Shown here: in pieces, positions 55,061-63,964 of the stretch
Position numbering within the stretch: position 1 is the first letter of the stretch
Layout of the letters: each line of letters begins with the position of its first letter
Assembly (NCBI RefSeq): GCF_009653635.1
Contig: NZ_PPFD01000003.1
Coordinates: 1 to 64,000, forward strand
Origin: Endozoicomonas sp. OPT23
GTDB lineage: Bacteria > Pseudomonadota > Gammaproteobacteria > Pseudomonadales > Endozoicomonadaceae
Direction of reading: 5' to 3'
DNA: 64,000 bases
Position numbers and translations under genes: made by a program
The notes under the pieces: generated by a model
The model's input: only the letters and a program-made list of their open reading frames with translations
Told to the model about the DNA's origin: nothing
The model's database searches: none

Positions 55061-56484
55061 GCACTAAAGCCAATATCTGGGTCATTGATGATGACCGTTC
55101 CATTCGCTGGGTTCTGGAAAAAGCGCTACAAGCAGAAAGCATCATTACTGAGTCGTTTGAATCGGCGGACTCTGCTCTGGCAGCTCTAAAGCACAGCCAG
55201 CCTGAAGCGATTATCAGCGATGTCAGAATGCCGGGCATGAATGGTCTGGAGTTTATGGTAGAAGTTCAGAAAGAGTTTCCGGATCTGCCTGTCATTATTA
55301 TGACCGCCCACTCCGATCTCGACAGCGCTGTTTCTTCTTACCAGAGCGGTGCATTTGAGTACTTACCTAAACCCTTTGATGTCGATGAAGCGATTGCCCT
55401 GACAAAACGCGCACTTGAGCACAGTCGTCAAAACAAAGCAAAACTGACGGTCAAACCCATTGAAAACAGCACTGAAATCATCGGCGAAGCACCTGCCATG
55501 CAGGAGGTTTTCAGAGCTATCGGTAGACTGTCTCAGTCCAATATTACGGTTTTAATTAATGGCGAATCCGGTACGGGTAAAGAATTGGTTGCCAAAGCAC
55601 TGCACCGTCACAGCCCAAGAGCCGAGAGTCCCTTTATTGCACTGAATATGGCCGCCATTCCCAGAGACCTGATTGAATCAGAGCTTTTCGGGCATGAGAA
55701 AGGTGCCTTTACTGGCGCAGGCGCCATGCGCAAAGGTCGCTTTGAACAGGCCGCTCACGGAACCCTGTTTCTCGATGAAATTGGCGATATGCCTGCTGAC
55801 ACTCAGACTCGGCTTTTGAGAGTATTGGCTGATGGTGAGTTCTATCGGGTTGGTGGACACACTCCCGTGCAAGCTGATGTAAGAATCATTGCCGCCACTC
55901 ACCAAAATCTGGAAAAACTGGTAGAAGAAGGCACCTTCCGTGAAGATCTTTTCCACAGATTAAACGTTATCAGAATACACCTGCCTCGCCTTCAGGAAAG
56001 AGCTGAAGATATTCCTGTGCTGGCAAGGCACTTCCTGAGCTCGGCCGCTAAAGAACTCAATGTTGAAACAAAAATTCTGACCGAAGAAACCGCTCAGTAT
56101 ATTGCCTCACTCAGATGGCAGGGTAATGTCAGGCAGCTGGAAAACACTTGTCGCTGGCTAACCGTTATGGCATCAGGTCGAGAAATTCTTATCTCTGACC
56201 TGCCGCCAGAGTTGATGGAACAAAACGACTCAGGACTAGTGATCACTCAACCTGTCAGCTGGGAGCATCAGTTAAAGCTCTGGGCTGATAGAGAGCTGGC
56301 CACAGGTAACAGCGGCATTCTGCAAAAAGCGGTGCCTGCTTTTGAACGCATTCTGATTGATGCGGCCCTTCAACATACCGGAGGCCGAAAGAGAGATGCG
56401 TCTGACCTTTTAGGCTGGGGACGAAATACCCTGACACGCAAGATAAAAGAACTGGGTATTGAAAGTATGTCCGAGACTGATTAG
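55057..56484 (+). CDS. glnG: Nitrogen regulation response regulator GlnG (NtrC)
   Basis: 475 residues. Receiver domain with the phosphorylated Asp in AIISDVRMPGMNGLEFM, AAA+ sigma-54 activation domain with Walker A GESGTGKELVAKALH, the sigma-54-contacting GAFTGA loop (FGHEKGAFTGAGAM), Walker B GTLFLDEIGDMP, and a C-terminal Fis helix-turn-helix (ASDLLGWGRNTLTRKIKEL). It activates glnA and other nitrogen genes from enhancer sites such as those at 51216-51264. Confidence 0.96.
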   Translation: MSTKANIWVIDDDRSIRWVLEKALQAESIITESFESADSALAALKHSQPEAIISDVRMPGMNGLEFMVEVQKEFPDLPVIIMTAHSDLDSAVSSYQSGAFEYLPKPFDVDEAIALTKRALEHSRQNKAKLTVKPIENSTEIIGEAPAMQEVFRAIGRLSQSNITVLINGESGTGKELVAKALHRHSPRAESPFIALNMAAIPRDLIESELFGHEKGAFTGAGAMRKGRFEQAAHGTLFLDEIGDMPADTQTRLLRVLADGEFYRVGGHTPVQADVRIIAATHQNLEKLVEEGTFREDLFHRLNVIRIHLPRLQERAEDIPVLARHFLSSAAKELNVETKILTEETAQYIASLRWQGNVRQLENTCRWLTVMASGREILISDLPPELMEQNDSGLVITQPVSWEHQLKLWADRELATGNSGILQKAVPAFERILIDAALQHTGGRKRDASDLLGWGRNTLTRKIKELGIESMSETD

Positions 56485-56694
56485 GAGGGGCTGTATTAAT
56501 CTGACAGCAAAAATCACACTAACGCCTTATAGGCACTTATACGTAAATCGCGTTTTAATTAGGGGCTGGAACTTAATTAGCCGAATGCAGAGCCGTTTCT
56601 CATATTGGAAGTTCAGTAGGGATTTGAACGAATATAAGATACTCGGCTTAAAGTCCATACTGAAAATGAAGCTCACTTTCATATGGGTGGCCCC
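56485..56694. other. Gap between glnG and the pilus locus
   Basis: 210 bases without a credible gene or clear terminator for glnG. Slightly AT-rich; presumably holds the promoter of the pilin-like gene at 56695. Confidence 0.4.
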
Positions 56695-57225
56695 ATGGGC
56701 AAATTATACGGATATAACAAAGCCTTCCTACCTCTCCTGCTGGGATTTATCCTTATCACAGGTATCACCAGTACACAGGCTGCAACACAGGGAAAGATGG
56801 GGAGTACCTCCACTGCCAGTATGGTGATCCGGCTTATTATTCACCCTAATGTCAGAACCAGCATCGCTGAGACCTTCCAGGACGATAAACACACGGTTAC
56901 CAAAGCAAGAATCAACCAGAAAGAACCTCTCTGCATTAAAGGCACCGGAATGGATCACTACAAAGTGACCGCCAACGGATCCGGACCCGAAGGACAGTTC
57001 ATCATTAAGGAAAATGAACGGAAACTGGCTTACAACGTCAATATCTGGAATGGCAGCAACAAGCTCGACACCCTCAGCCATGGCCAGCCTGGCCGCACCT
57101 TAAGAACCAGTAAGCTCAACAGCAAATGTGACGACAATAGAACCTCTTTCAGTGTCGACATGCCTGCAAAGCAATTCTTCAAAACAGCACTTGGCACATT
57201 GGGATTAACTATCAGCGCAGAATGA
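56695..57225 (+). CDS. Pilin-like protein of the chaperone-usher locus
   Basis: 176 residues from ATG 56695 with a signal peptide (FLPLLLGFILITGITSTQA). The mature protein is beta-rich. The segment LCIKGTGMDHYKVTANGSGP, then GQFIIK and LAYNVNIWNG, parallels C-V-x..F-x-I-x-A-N..G-x-F...-Y-x-V in the proteins at 58095 and 59306 and the pilin at 63422, so it is probably a minor subunit or initiator. One disulfide pair is likely (about Cys80 and Cys150). It precedes the chaperone gene by 103 bases on the same strand. Confidence 0.7.
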   Translation: MGKLYGYNKAFLPLLLGFILITGITSTQAATQGKMGSTSTASMVIRLIIHPNVRTSIAETFQDDKHTVTKARINQKEPLCIKGTGMDHYKVTANGSGPEGQFIIKENERKLAYNVNIWNGSNKLDTLSHGQPGRTLRTSKLNSKCDDNRTSFSVDMPAKQFFKTALGTLGLTISAE

Positions 57226-57328
57226 AGCGATTAAAACTAGCACTGTTTACCTAGGACATAAGTACTTTTAGAATGGGCTCAAATACGAATCACCCAATGC
57301 TATAAAAACAGCAAGGGAGCCCGAACTT

Positions 57329-58024
57329 ATGAAGTTAAGGATCACATCCTGGCTTACCCCTTTATTGCTCGCACTCAGCAGCAACGCCTTCGCCGCCATG
57401 TCTCTGGATCGTATGATTGTTTATTTCGATGCTGATGATGCACCTCGACAGGACGTAGTCGTCTCCAATCCGGACAACGAAAACCTTTACCTACAAACTG
57501 AAGTCTATAAAGTCATCAACCCGGGCAGCGACAAGGAAGAACGCGTTCGAGTGACTGACCCAGCTCAGATGAAGCTGCTTAGCACCCCGAGAAAAGCCAT
57601 CATTGCGCCGAGCAGCCGTAAGACGGTTCGCCTCGTCAGCCTGGAAACTCCAACCGATGTTGAGTCTGTATACCGGGTAACCTTTAAACCTGTTGTCGGT
57701 GATATCAAGGCCACTCAAAATGCGATTAAACTACTGATTGCTTATCAGGCGCTGGTTTTTATTCGTCCTGAAAATGCGGCTTATAAAGTCACAGCAAAGA
57801 GAGAAAAGGACTCTGTTACCTTTACCAACAGCGGCAATATGAATGTCGTTCTTCGAAATGGTAAGTTCTGTAAGGGCAAGGGTGACAATAAACAGTGCGA
57901 CGAAATAAAAGACGGAACTCGTTTGTATGCTGGCCAGAGCTGGAGCCTGAAGCTGCCATCTAATGATGTGAAAATTGAGTACGGACTGTTTAACGGTGAA
58001 AACGAAGAGCGGAAAGTTTTTTAA
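57329..58024 (+). CDS. Periplasmic pilus chaperone, alternate chaperone-usher type
   Basis: 231 residues, signal peptide 1-22 (SSNAFA cleavage). Two-domain PapD-like immunoglobulin fold: VYFDADDAPRQDVVVSNPDN for strand pairing, the conserved alkaline site TVRLVSLETPTDVESVYRVTF and a second beta domain from about 140. The extra Cys pair (CKGKGDNKQC) is notable. It caps pilin subunits in the periplasm and delivers them to the usher. AGGGAG lies 9 bases before the ATG. It is convergent with the adhesin genes and not in the usher transcript. Confidence 0.85.
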   Translation: MKLRITSWLTPLLLALSSNAFAAMSLDRMIVYFDADDAPRQDVVVSNPDNENLYLQTEVYKVINPGSDKEERVRVTDPAQMKLLSTPRKAIIAPSSRKTVRLVSLETPTDVESVYRVTFKPVVGDIKATQNAIKLLIAYQALVFIRPENAAYKVTAKREKDSVTFTNSGNMNVVLRNGKFCKGKGDNKQCDEIKDGTRLYAGQSWSLKLPSNDVKIEYGLFNGENEERKVF

Positions 58025-58055
58025 GTTCAATCATAACGAAACAGTTGTCGATATC

Positions 58056-58093
58056 TTCAAGTCTGGTGCCCACACCTCAAGTGCGGGCACTTG
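58056..58093. terminator. Hairpin between chaperone and adhesin genes
   Basis: GTGCCC ... GGGCAC stem with flanking AAGT/ACTT pairing (about 58056-58093) in the 70-base gap between convergent genes. No long T run; a weak bidirectional terminator. Confidence 0.5.
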
Positions 58094-58094
58094 A

Positions 58095-59168
58095 TTAACT
58101 TGGTTCAACAATCAGTTCAAGAACATCCTGATAAGAACCCGCAGCCTTTCCTGCAATGTCCTCAGCGAGAACGGAGATATCAATATTCATATTTTCCTGA
58201 CCAGATGCACAGAGCTGTGAGTCCGATACACGCCAGGAGTTTTGGCTGACAGAATCAGCCCCTTCAGTCAGACTCCGCCTATTGCCCTGCCCCTGACCAT
58301 TTCCGGCTCTACCCACAGACACCTGATAGGGAATAGTAGTACCGGAAGAACCAAGCAGAAACTCTCCATCGCCATTAGCACTGTTCGCCTTAATTCCAAA
58401 ACGGTCTGCTCCGATCGTATACACACAAAAGTTCTGATCACTTTTGACATTCTGGCCAGCCTGCACCTCAAGAGTTACATCCTCCAGACCTGAAATCTGA
58501 ATTCTGGGCTGAAAACTGATCGAGACAACAAAAGGCACTTCAACAGCGAGGTGCGGAGCTTCTCTTCTCTGTCCACGCAGGGTAAATGTTCCTCTGTAGT
58601 TTTCAGCTTTGGCTAACCTGAGAATATCTGATCGCAACAGCGAGGCGTAAATATAAAAGCTGCTGCCCGCACATGTAGTGCCCCTACCGGGCAAAACATC
58701 ACTTTCCCTATTTGAAAAATCGATCACTTCGTCAGTGGTAGTTCTTTCCATAGTGATAGATACAGGGATAGCAGGTCCTGTGCTGCCCTCATCTGCAGGC
58801 ACAAGGAACACCCCGTCAGCAGACCCCAAACTGACTACCGAAGCTTCCAGAACCCTGTCAACCTGAGGCCTGGATGGAAGCGAGCGTTCATTGAATGACA
58901 GCAGGCAAAGTGGACCTCTACTGGTTCGCCAGCGAACTGCAGTCTGGCCATCATCTGCCCACTGACCAAACTCCAGGTCATAGACACGCTTGAGTTTGAT
59001 ATCGAAGTCGCGGTTTTCGATCACAGGCCCCGGATCGACATCAATAGTCTGGCTGTCACAGTCTGCGAATACGCCAGCATCATTAATACACTGAGTATCT
59101 AGCCTGCCATATGCATGGGAAGCCTGCAGAGCGAAGAGGAATAAAAGGGTGAGGTTTCTGAGCAACAT
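58095..59168 (-). CDS. Adhesin/pilus subunit-like protein 1
   Basis: 357 residues with a signal peptide (LTLLFLFALQASHAYG). Two beta-rich parts: an N-terminal one with DTQCINDAGVFADCDSQTID and a C-terminal one whose segment CVYTIGADRFGIKANSANGD, then GEFLL and IPYQVSVG, is the same pattern as in the 59306 protein and the pilins. The C-terminus YQDVLELIVEP resembles the pilin end. Twice pilin length suggests a two-domain tip adhesin: a binding domain plus a pilin domain. It is in tandem with the 59306 gene on minus. Confidence 0.72.
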   Translation of the reverse strand: MLLRNLTLLFLFALQASHAYGRLDTQCINDAGVFADCDSQTIDVDPGPVIENRDFDIKLKRVYDLEFGQWADDGQTAVRWRTSRGPLCLLSFNERSLPSRPQVDRVLEASVVSLGSADGVFLVPADEGSTGPAIPVSITMERTTTDEVIDFSNRESDVLPGRGTTCAGSSFYIYASLLRSDILRLAKAENYRGTFTLRGQRREAPHLAVEVPFVVSISFQPRIQISGLEDVTLEVQAGQNVKSDQNFCVYTIGADRFGIKANSANGDGEFLLGSSGTTIPYQVSVGRAGNGQGQGNRRSLTEGADSVSQNSWRVSDSQLCASGQENMNIDISVLAEDIAGKAAGSYQDVLELIVEPS

Positions 59169-59305
59169 CTTATGCTCCCGGCTTAATCATAAAAGTCACC
59201 TGCCCGGAAGCTTTGCGATTCAAATGTAGACAACAACTATCGTATAATACAATTACTGGAAGAGTAACTCTTTAAGTTATTTATGAATTTTTCTTACGCG
59301 ACCAT

Positions 59306-60397
59306 TTATATTGCACTAACTGTCACTTCCATCACATCGGTATAAACACCAGCAGGCGCAGCCTCCAGGTCCGGGACAGCTACTTCTACTCTCAACATTG
59401 CATTAACCGAGGAATCACAGTTCAGAGACGAACTCCCCCTGCCTGTGCCAATCCGTCCCTCCGTTTCAATGGAAGACCATTGTGAAGTATTTGATGGCCT
59501 GAAACTGACTCGATAGGGAATGTTATTGTCGCCATTCACCAGGCCAAAACTGCCACCTTCATGGTTATCGGTATCAAGACTCAAGGCGTAATTGGACTGA
59601 CCCAATGCGAATACACAAAAGCTCATGTCCTTAAATAACCAGCTATCGCCAGCATCAGCCGAGCTCAATTCCATATCCTTTAAGCCTGATACACGATAAA
59701 GGACAGGAAGTGGTCCGTTCTCGCCACTGAATAATCTCACAGAGAACGACTTTCTCACCCTGACGACAGCCCCGGTGGTTGGAATACTTTCCACAGTAAT
59801 AGAGAAGGTACCCTCAAAAGGGCCAACGCTGCTCACTGCCAGCAAATCCTGCAACCTGACAGTGGCATAAATGCTGAACTCCCTGTTCAGGCAGCTTGTG
59901 CCACCTACATCCTCACTGTTAATAGTCAGGCTGTTATCCTGATCTTTTAAAAACGAAACACTGTCACTACCACCATCCCTTCCTATCCTGAGTTCTACTG
60001 GCAGGCTTGAGCCTGGAACACTGGTATGCCTGAGCAGTAAATCACTTCCCTCAACAGTAATTCTGTAGTTATGCACATCTCGACCTCCTCCTGGCGGATC
60101 CTCATAGGCCAGAATACAAAACTCCAACCCGGAGTTACCTGTATTTAACTGCGGAGTTTCACCTGTTAAATCAGTACTGCCGGACCAGCCTGAAGCTGAA
60201 ATATTCAGCCTGTCCAGCCGTTTAAGTTTGATAATATTTCGTCGGGTAGAGTTTGCTGAATGGTATTCAAATTCACAGACAGCATAGGTATTACAACCAG
60301 GATCACCGGAAATCAGTTGCGCTGCAAAAGCACCGGAAGACAGGCACAACAGAGCTGACAACCAGAATCCGAATCTATAGAAAATACTGACAACCAA
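59306..60397 (-). CDS. Adhesin/pilus subunit-like protein 2
   Basis: 363 residues from TTG 60397, which has AGGA seven bases upstream and lies 2 bases after the usher stop; the open frame from 60448 overlaps usher codons. Signal peptide (FGFWLSALLCLSSGAFA). Same two-part layout as adhesin 1: CVFALGQSNYALSLDTDNHE followed by GGSFGLV and IPYRVSFRPS; the end YTDVMEVTVSAI is nearly the pilin terminus (YTSNVELVVSAI). Probably tip or secondary subunit cotranslated with the usher. The paralogy to adhesin 1 suggests duplication. Confidence 0.75.
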   Translation of the reverse strand: MVVSIFYRFGFWLSALLCLSSGAFAAQLISGDPGCNTYAVCEFEYHSANSTRRNIIKLKRLDRLNISASGWSGSTDLTGETPQLNTGNSGLEFCILAYEDPPGGGRDVHNYRITVEGSDLLLRHTSVPGSSLPVELRIGRDGGSDSVSFLKDQDNSLTINSEDVGGTSCLNREFSIYATVRLQDLLAVSSVGPFEGTFSITVESIPTTGAVVRVRKSFSVRLFSGENGPLPVLYRVSGLKDMELSSADAGDSWLFKDMSFCVFALGQSNYALSLDTDNHEGGSFGLVNGDNNIPYRVSFRPSNTSQWSSIETEGRIGTGRGSSSLNCDSSVNAMLRVEVAVPDLEAAPAGVYTDVMEVTVSAI

Positions 60398-60399
60398 AC

Positions 60400-63195
60400 T
60401 TATTTCCTTTTCGAGATAGCCAACTGGCCTTCCAACTGAGGCGCACAACTGGCATCAGCCAATTCAATGGACCCCATTCTTAATACATTCTTTTCACTGG
60501 CCTCCGGAATATCCAGCGAGCATAACCAGCCATTATTCAATTCAACCTGCAGCGTATCCACATCAGTACGCGCTTCCAACTGGAACAGACCAATATCGTC
60601 GGTGCTGGCTGAATACAGACCACCGGTAATACGTGCACCGTCCAGCGGCTCACCATTAAACAGCAGGCGACCAAACAGCAATTGCAGGGCAATGGCTTCA
60701 TAATCCAGTGTCACTACATTACCCGGATAGAGGGTAAAATTGCGCTGACTCTCATCAAAGCTATAGAAACTATTACCAGACGGCGTAAGAGTAATTGTGT
60801 ACTGCTCGAACGGGCTCAAAGGAATAACGGATGCCTGCCCTGCTACGGCATAACCACGGCGACTGCCATTGATTTTGACATCGAATACATCACCGTCACG
60901 GCCATCAACATTCACAACCACAGCACTTTCAGCACTCTGCTCACCACCCACTGCCACCACATCGCCATCGGTCAAAAAACTGGTGCTGAAACTGCCACTG
61001 TAACTGGTGACATTGTTACCGGAGTCACTGCTGTTGTGATTAACATTCAGGCTGGCACGACCAAGGTGGTTGGCGTACTGAGCACTGCTGGACAGGTTTC
61101 GCTGCCCCTCGGAGAAGCTTGCGCCCAGACTGCCTCTCAGACGACCTGCATAAAGCTCACCATCTTCCCAGGAAGCATTCAAACGAGCTGACTCACGGGA
61201 GTTGCGAACACCATTGTTATTCTGAAGCTCTACCTGAGGAGAGGCTCTGAAATTCCAGCGATCGTTTCTCATGCTCCATTCAACACTGAACAGAGCAACC
61301 TTGTTGCCTTCAGATTCACTCAGGCTGATTTGCAGACTGGTGTTGGACTTGGTGGTTCTGAACAGATTACGACGATAGTTAATGCTGTGGGATTTAGTTG
61401 GATCACTGTCGCCGGTTCGGCTGCTGCTGAAACGGTAGTTAAGGCTGCCATCCATAAAAGGCGTGGCAACAGAAAAACCTGCCTGCTCAAAAGCACCGCC
61501 TAACAAGGCAGGACGATTCTCAACCACGTCCTGAACTTCTTTCTCCCATAAACGACGGTAGTTGCCATTCAGGGAAATATCGCCGACCCAGGTACGGGCA
61601 TTAACCTGCATACCGTATTGGCCATCGTCGGCTAGCATCAGTGATGGTGACAGCTCATAGCGATAACCAAGATTGTAGATACCCAACTCAGCAAGGCTGG
61701 AATCCTTATTGGCCGCAACCGCCAGAGTACCCGCCGTGGTATCAGACAACCTGCGACTGACACCGGCTCTCGCCAACCATTGATCTGTCTTTTCAGCAAA
61801 AGCGTTTTCAGAGGTTCGGTTAAGAATCTGACCCGCTTCAGCGAAGTAACGCCACTCACCTATTGGTGGCAGTTGATACTGTTTAGCGAAGAACTGTTCC
61901 GTCCGCGACTGCTCATTGCCCTGCTCATCCAGAATACGGATTTCAATGTCATAAGCGCCTGAAGGGAAACCACTGGTGTCCAGTTCTTGCAAACCGGCTT
62001 CATGAAAAAAGGAAGCAATCAAACGACCATCTTTATGTACTTCAATCCGACCACGCAACGGCATAAACACTTCCACCGGCATACCACGACTGAAGTCGGT
62101 GTCGTTTCGAGTGTTATCAGAGGTTTCCAGACGTGCGCCCAGCAATGTCTGGTCCGAGGTGAAATTCAGACCAAAGGAGCGGCTGGACAGCAAACCGGCA
62201 TTGTACTCAATACCTTCAAACTCTCTCTGAGCATAGAGCTGATTGACCGAGAAGTGCTGAGACTTTGAATAATCCCAACTCCAGTAAAGGCTGTTTTCTT
62301 TATAGGAGAGAAGCGTCAGACCGTTCAGAGTGTAATCATTCTTGGAGTCTTCCTGAGTGGAACCAGACACAACAGCAGACGCATTTTGCAGCAGAGCAAA
62401 ACCGGCATCAGAAGGCGGCAGATACTTTCTTACGTCCGCAGCTCGGGTCAGCAGAAAACGAGGGTTGATAAACACATCCGCCCGGAACGTGTTTTCATCA
62501 AAAATAACGCCCGCTACCGGAGGATTGATGACACCACAACCCTCGGTTTGCCCTTCCTGACAAATAGCTTCAGCGTTAGAATTCAGTTCGCCGGTCAGGG
62601 CACTCTTCATAAACTCGGGGTCACTGATCGAGCCGATAAGGCGAACCACCTCTGCCGGATTGGCAAAGGTCACATTGTCGCCCTGAAAGGTGGCCAGCTG
62701 AGACGTCAGATAACGGTTGCCGTAATAGATATCAATCAGTGATTGCTGCGGAGTATCAAAGTTTTCAAAACCGGCAGGCACCTCATTACTGGCAATAAAC
62801 AGTGGCTGCTTTTCCTGAGTACTCGAATGGGCTTCAGTCGAGACAGACTTAGCTTCAGCAGGAACAGATACGGGTGAAGTAACATCAACTGTTTTCACTT
62901 CCTGCACAATCAGACTGACCGGCTTTATTGTAAAGCCCGCCTGACTGGCAGGTGCAGCTTTGATCTGTTGAATTACAGGATCAGACTCAGTTTCAAATAC
63001 AGATTGAACAGATGAAGAAAGACTGGCCAGCAGAAGTCCCTGACCGGGTTCAGCTTCTACAACCTTGTTTGAATTTAAATCAGAGTTATTCGCATCAGCG
63101 GCTTTTAATTCAGCCCCTATTGATCCCATGGATGCGGGAATCAACATCATGAACAAAGTGCCGGACGGACGACGTATGTGCTTCCACAAGTTCAT
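60400..63195 (-). CDS. Outer-membrane usher, alternate (CS1/TcfC-like) type
   Basis: 931 residues. After a short hydrophobic N-terminus comes a 130-residue polar linker rich in Val, Ser, Glu and Lys, then the usher proper: VPAGFENFDTPQQSLIDIYY, a short periplasmic domain, a long beta-barrel of aromatic and charged alternating strands, and C-terminal plug-like domains ending ELADASCAPQLEGQLAI. This matches ushers of CS1/CFA-type pili (TcfC/CooC). It exports and assembles subunits at the outer membrane. The linker is unusual. Start ATG 63195 has AAGGAAG 12 bases upstream. Confidence 0.88.
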   Translation of the reverse strand: MNLWKHIRRPSGTLFMMLIPASMGSIGAELKAADANNSDLNSNKVVEAEPGQGLLLASLSSSVQSVFETESDPVIQQIKAAPASQAGFTIKPVSLIVQEVKTVDVTSPVSVPAEAKSVSTEAHSSTQEKQPLFIASNEVPAGFENFDTPQQSLIDIYYGNRYLTSQLATFQGDNVTFANPAEVVRLIGSISDPEFMKSALTGELNSNAEAICQEGQTEGCGVINPPVAGVIFDENTFRADVFINPRFLLTRAADVRKYLPPSDAGFALLQNASAVVSGSTQEDSKNDYTLNGLTLLSYKENSLYWSWDYSKSQHFSVNQLYAQREFEGIEYNAGLLSSRSFGLNFTSDQTLLGARLETSDNTRNDTDFSRGMPVEVFMPLRGRIEVHKDGRLIASFFHEAGLQELDTSGFPSGAYDIEIRILDEQGNEQSRTEQFFAKQYQLPPIGEWRYFAEAGQILNRTSENAFAEKTDQWLARAGVSRRLSDTTAGTLAVAANKDSSLAELGIYNLGYRYELSPSLMLADDGQYGMQVNARTWVGDISLNGNYRRLWEKEVQDVVENRPALLGGAFEQAGFSVATPFMDGSLNYRFSSSRTGDSDPTKSHSINYRRNLFRTTKSNTSLQISLSESEGNKVALFSVEWSMRNDRWNFRASPQVELQNNNGVRNSRESARLNASWEDGELYAGRLRGSLGASFSEGQRNLSSSAQYANHLGRASLNVNHNSSDSGNNVTSYSGSFSTSFLTDGDVVAVGGEQSAESAVVVNVDGRDGDVFDVKINGSRRGYAVAGQASVIPLSPFEQYTITLTPSGNSFYSFDESQRNFTLYPGNVVTLDYEAIALQLLFGRLLFNGEPLDGARITGGLYSASTDDIGLFQLEARTDVDTLQVELNNGWLCSLDIPEASEKNVLRMGSIELADASCAPQLEGQLAISKRK

Positions 63196-63273
63196 GCAAT
63201 GGGTTACTTCCTTTGGTTAAAGCCGAATAGGACAAGCTGCGGTTCCTTTGCAACTTTGGGTTGGTTTGGTTTT

Positions 63274-63384
63274 GTAGGTTGGGTTAGAGCGGAGCTCGTA
63301 ACCCAACATATTCAGGTGCGATATATGCAATCAATTCATATGAACTGATTGTTGGGTTACGGGCTTTGCCCTAACCCAACCTAC
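63274..63384. repeat. REP-like inverted pair between pilin and usher
   Basis: GTAGGTTGGGTTAGAGCGGA ending in CGTAACCCAAC (63274-63307), and its inverted partner GTTGGGTTACGGGCTTTGCC ending in CTAACCCAACCTAC (63351-63384). Between them is a near-palindrome AATCAATTCATATGAACTGATT (63329-63350). The GTAGGTTGGGTTA module is a widespread bacterial REP-type motif, typically mobilised by RAYT transposases. Confidence 0.85.
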
Positions 63385-63421
63385 GATACTAAGCATCGGA
63401 ATGAAATCATTAGCTAGCAGA

Positions 63422-63964
63422 TTATATTGCACTCACAACAAGCTCTACATTACTTGTATATGTACCATTCGCAGGACTTGCAACAGGAGTAATCCCTACA
63501 ACGATATCTATTGTTTGGTCATTTCCAGTACAAACAGCAGTGGAAATATCTGCTGGCAGAGAAGCATCTGTGACATTATAATTCTTAGGTGATGTGTCAC
63601 CAGTACTCAAGCCGCTATCTCCCCAAATCGAACCACCAGAAGCACCATTTTCAGTTATAGTAACTGTAAAATCAGCCCCCTTGGTTCCACCATCCCGTAA
63701 TTCGAAATCTGTGTTGTTAACAACCTGAAACTGCACATTTTCTGTGCTACTAAATACGCAGGCTTTAACTGTTTGAGACTGTGCACTAGTTGTTGTGAAG
63801 CCTAAATCTCTTAACCCCCATATCCCAACATTTCCTGGGATATTTAGATTAATATCGAAATTACCATTTGATGAATCTCCCACCGAGCCATCCGTCGCAG
63901 CCTGCCCCAAACCAACAAACCCGCCAGCAATCACCGCAGCCAAAGCCATTTGCTTAAATTTCAT
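63422..63964 (-). CDS. Major pilin subunit of the chaperone-usher locus
   Basis: 180 residues with a signal peptide (MALAAVIAGGFVGLGQA). Beta-rich: NFDINLNIPGNVGIWGLRDL, CVFSSTENVQFQVVNNTDFE, then GGTKGADFTVTITENG, and the C-terminal strand GTYTSNVELVVSAI. One disulfide (Cys about 68 and 143) is likely. Length and strand pattern suit a CS1-type major subunit; donor-strand N-terminal residues 22-40 are Gly/Asp/Asn-rich. First gene of the minus-strand set, upstream of the usher with a REP-like repeat between. The 36 bases upstream to the edge contain AGGAGA before the ATG. Confidence 0.82.
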   Translation of the reverse strand: MKFKQMALAAVIAGGFVGLGQAATDGSVGDSSNGNFDINLNIPGNVGIWGLRDLGFTTTSAQSQTVKACVFSSTENVQFQVVNNTDFELRDGGTKGADFTVTITENGASGGSIWGDSGLSTGDTSPKNYNVTDASLPADISTAVCTGNDQTIDIVVGITPVASPANGTYTSNVELVVSAI

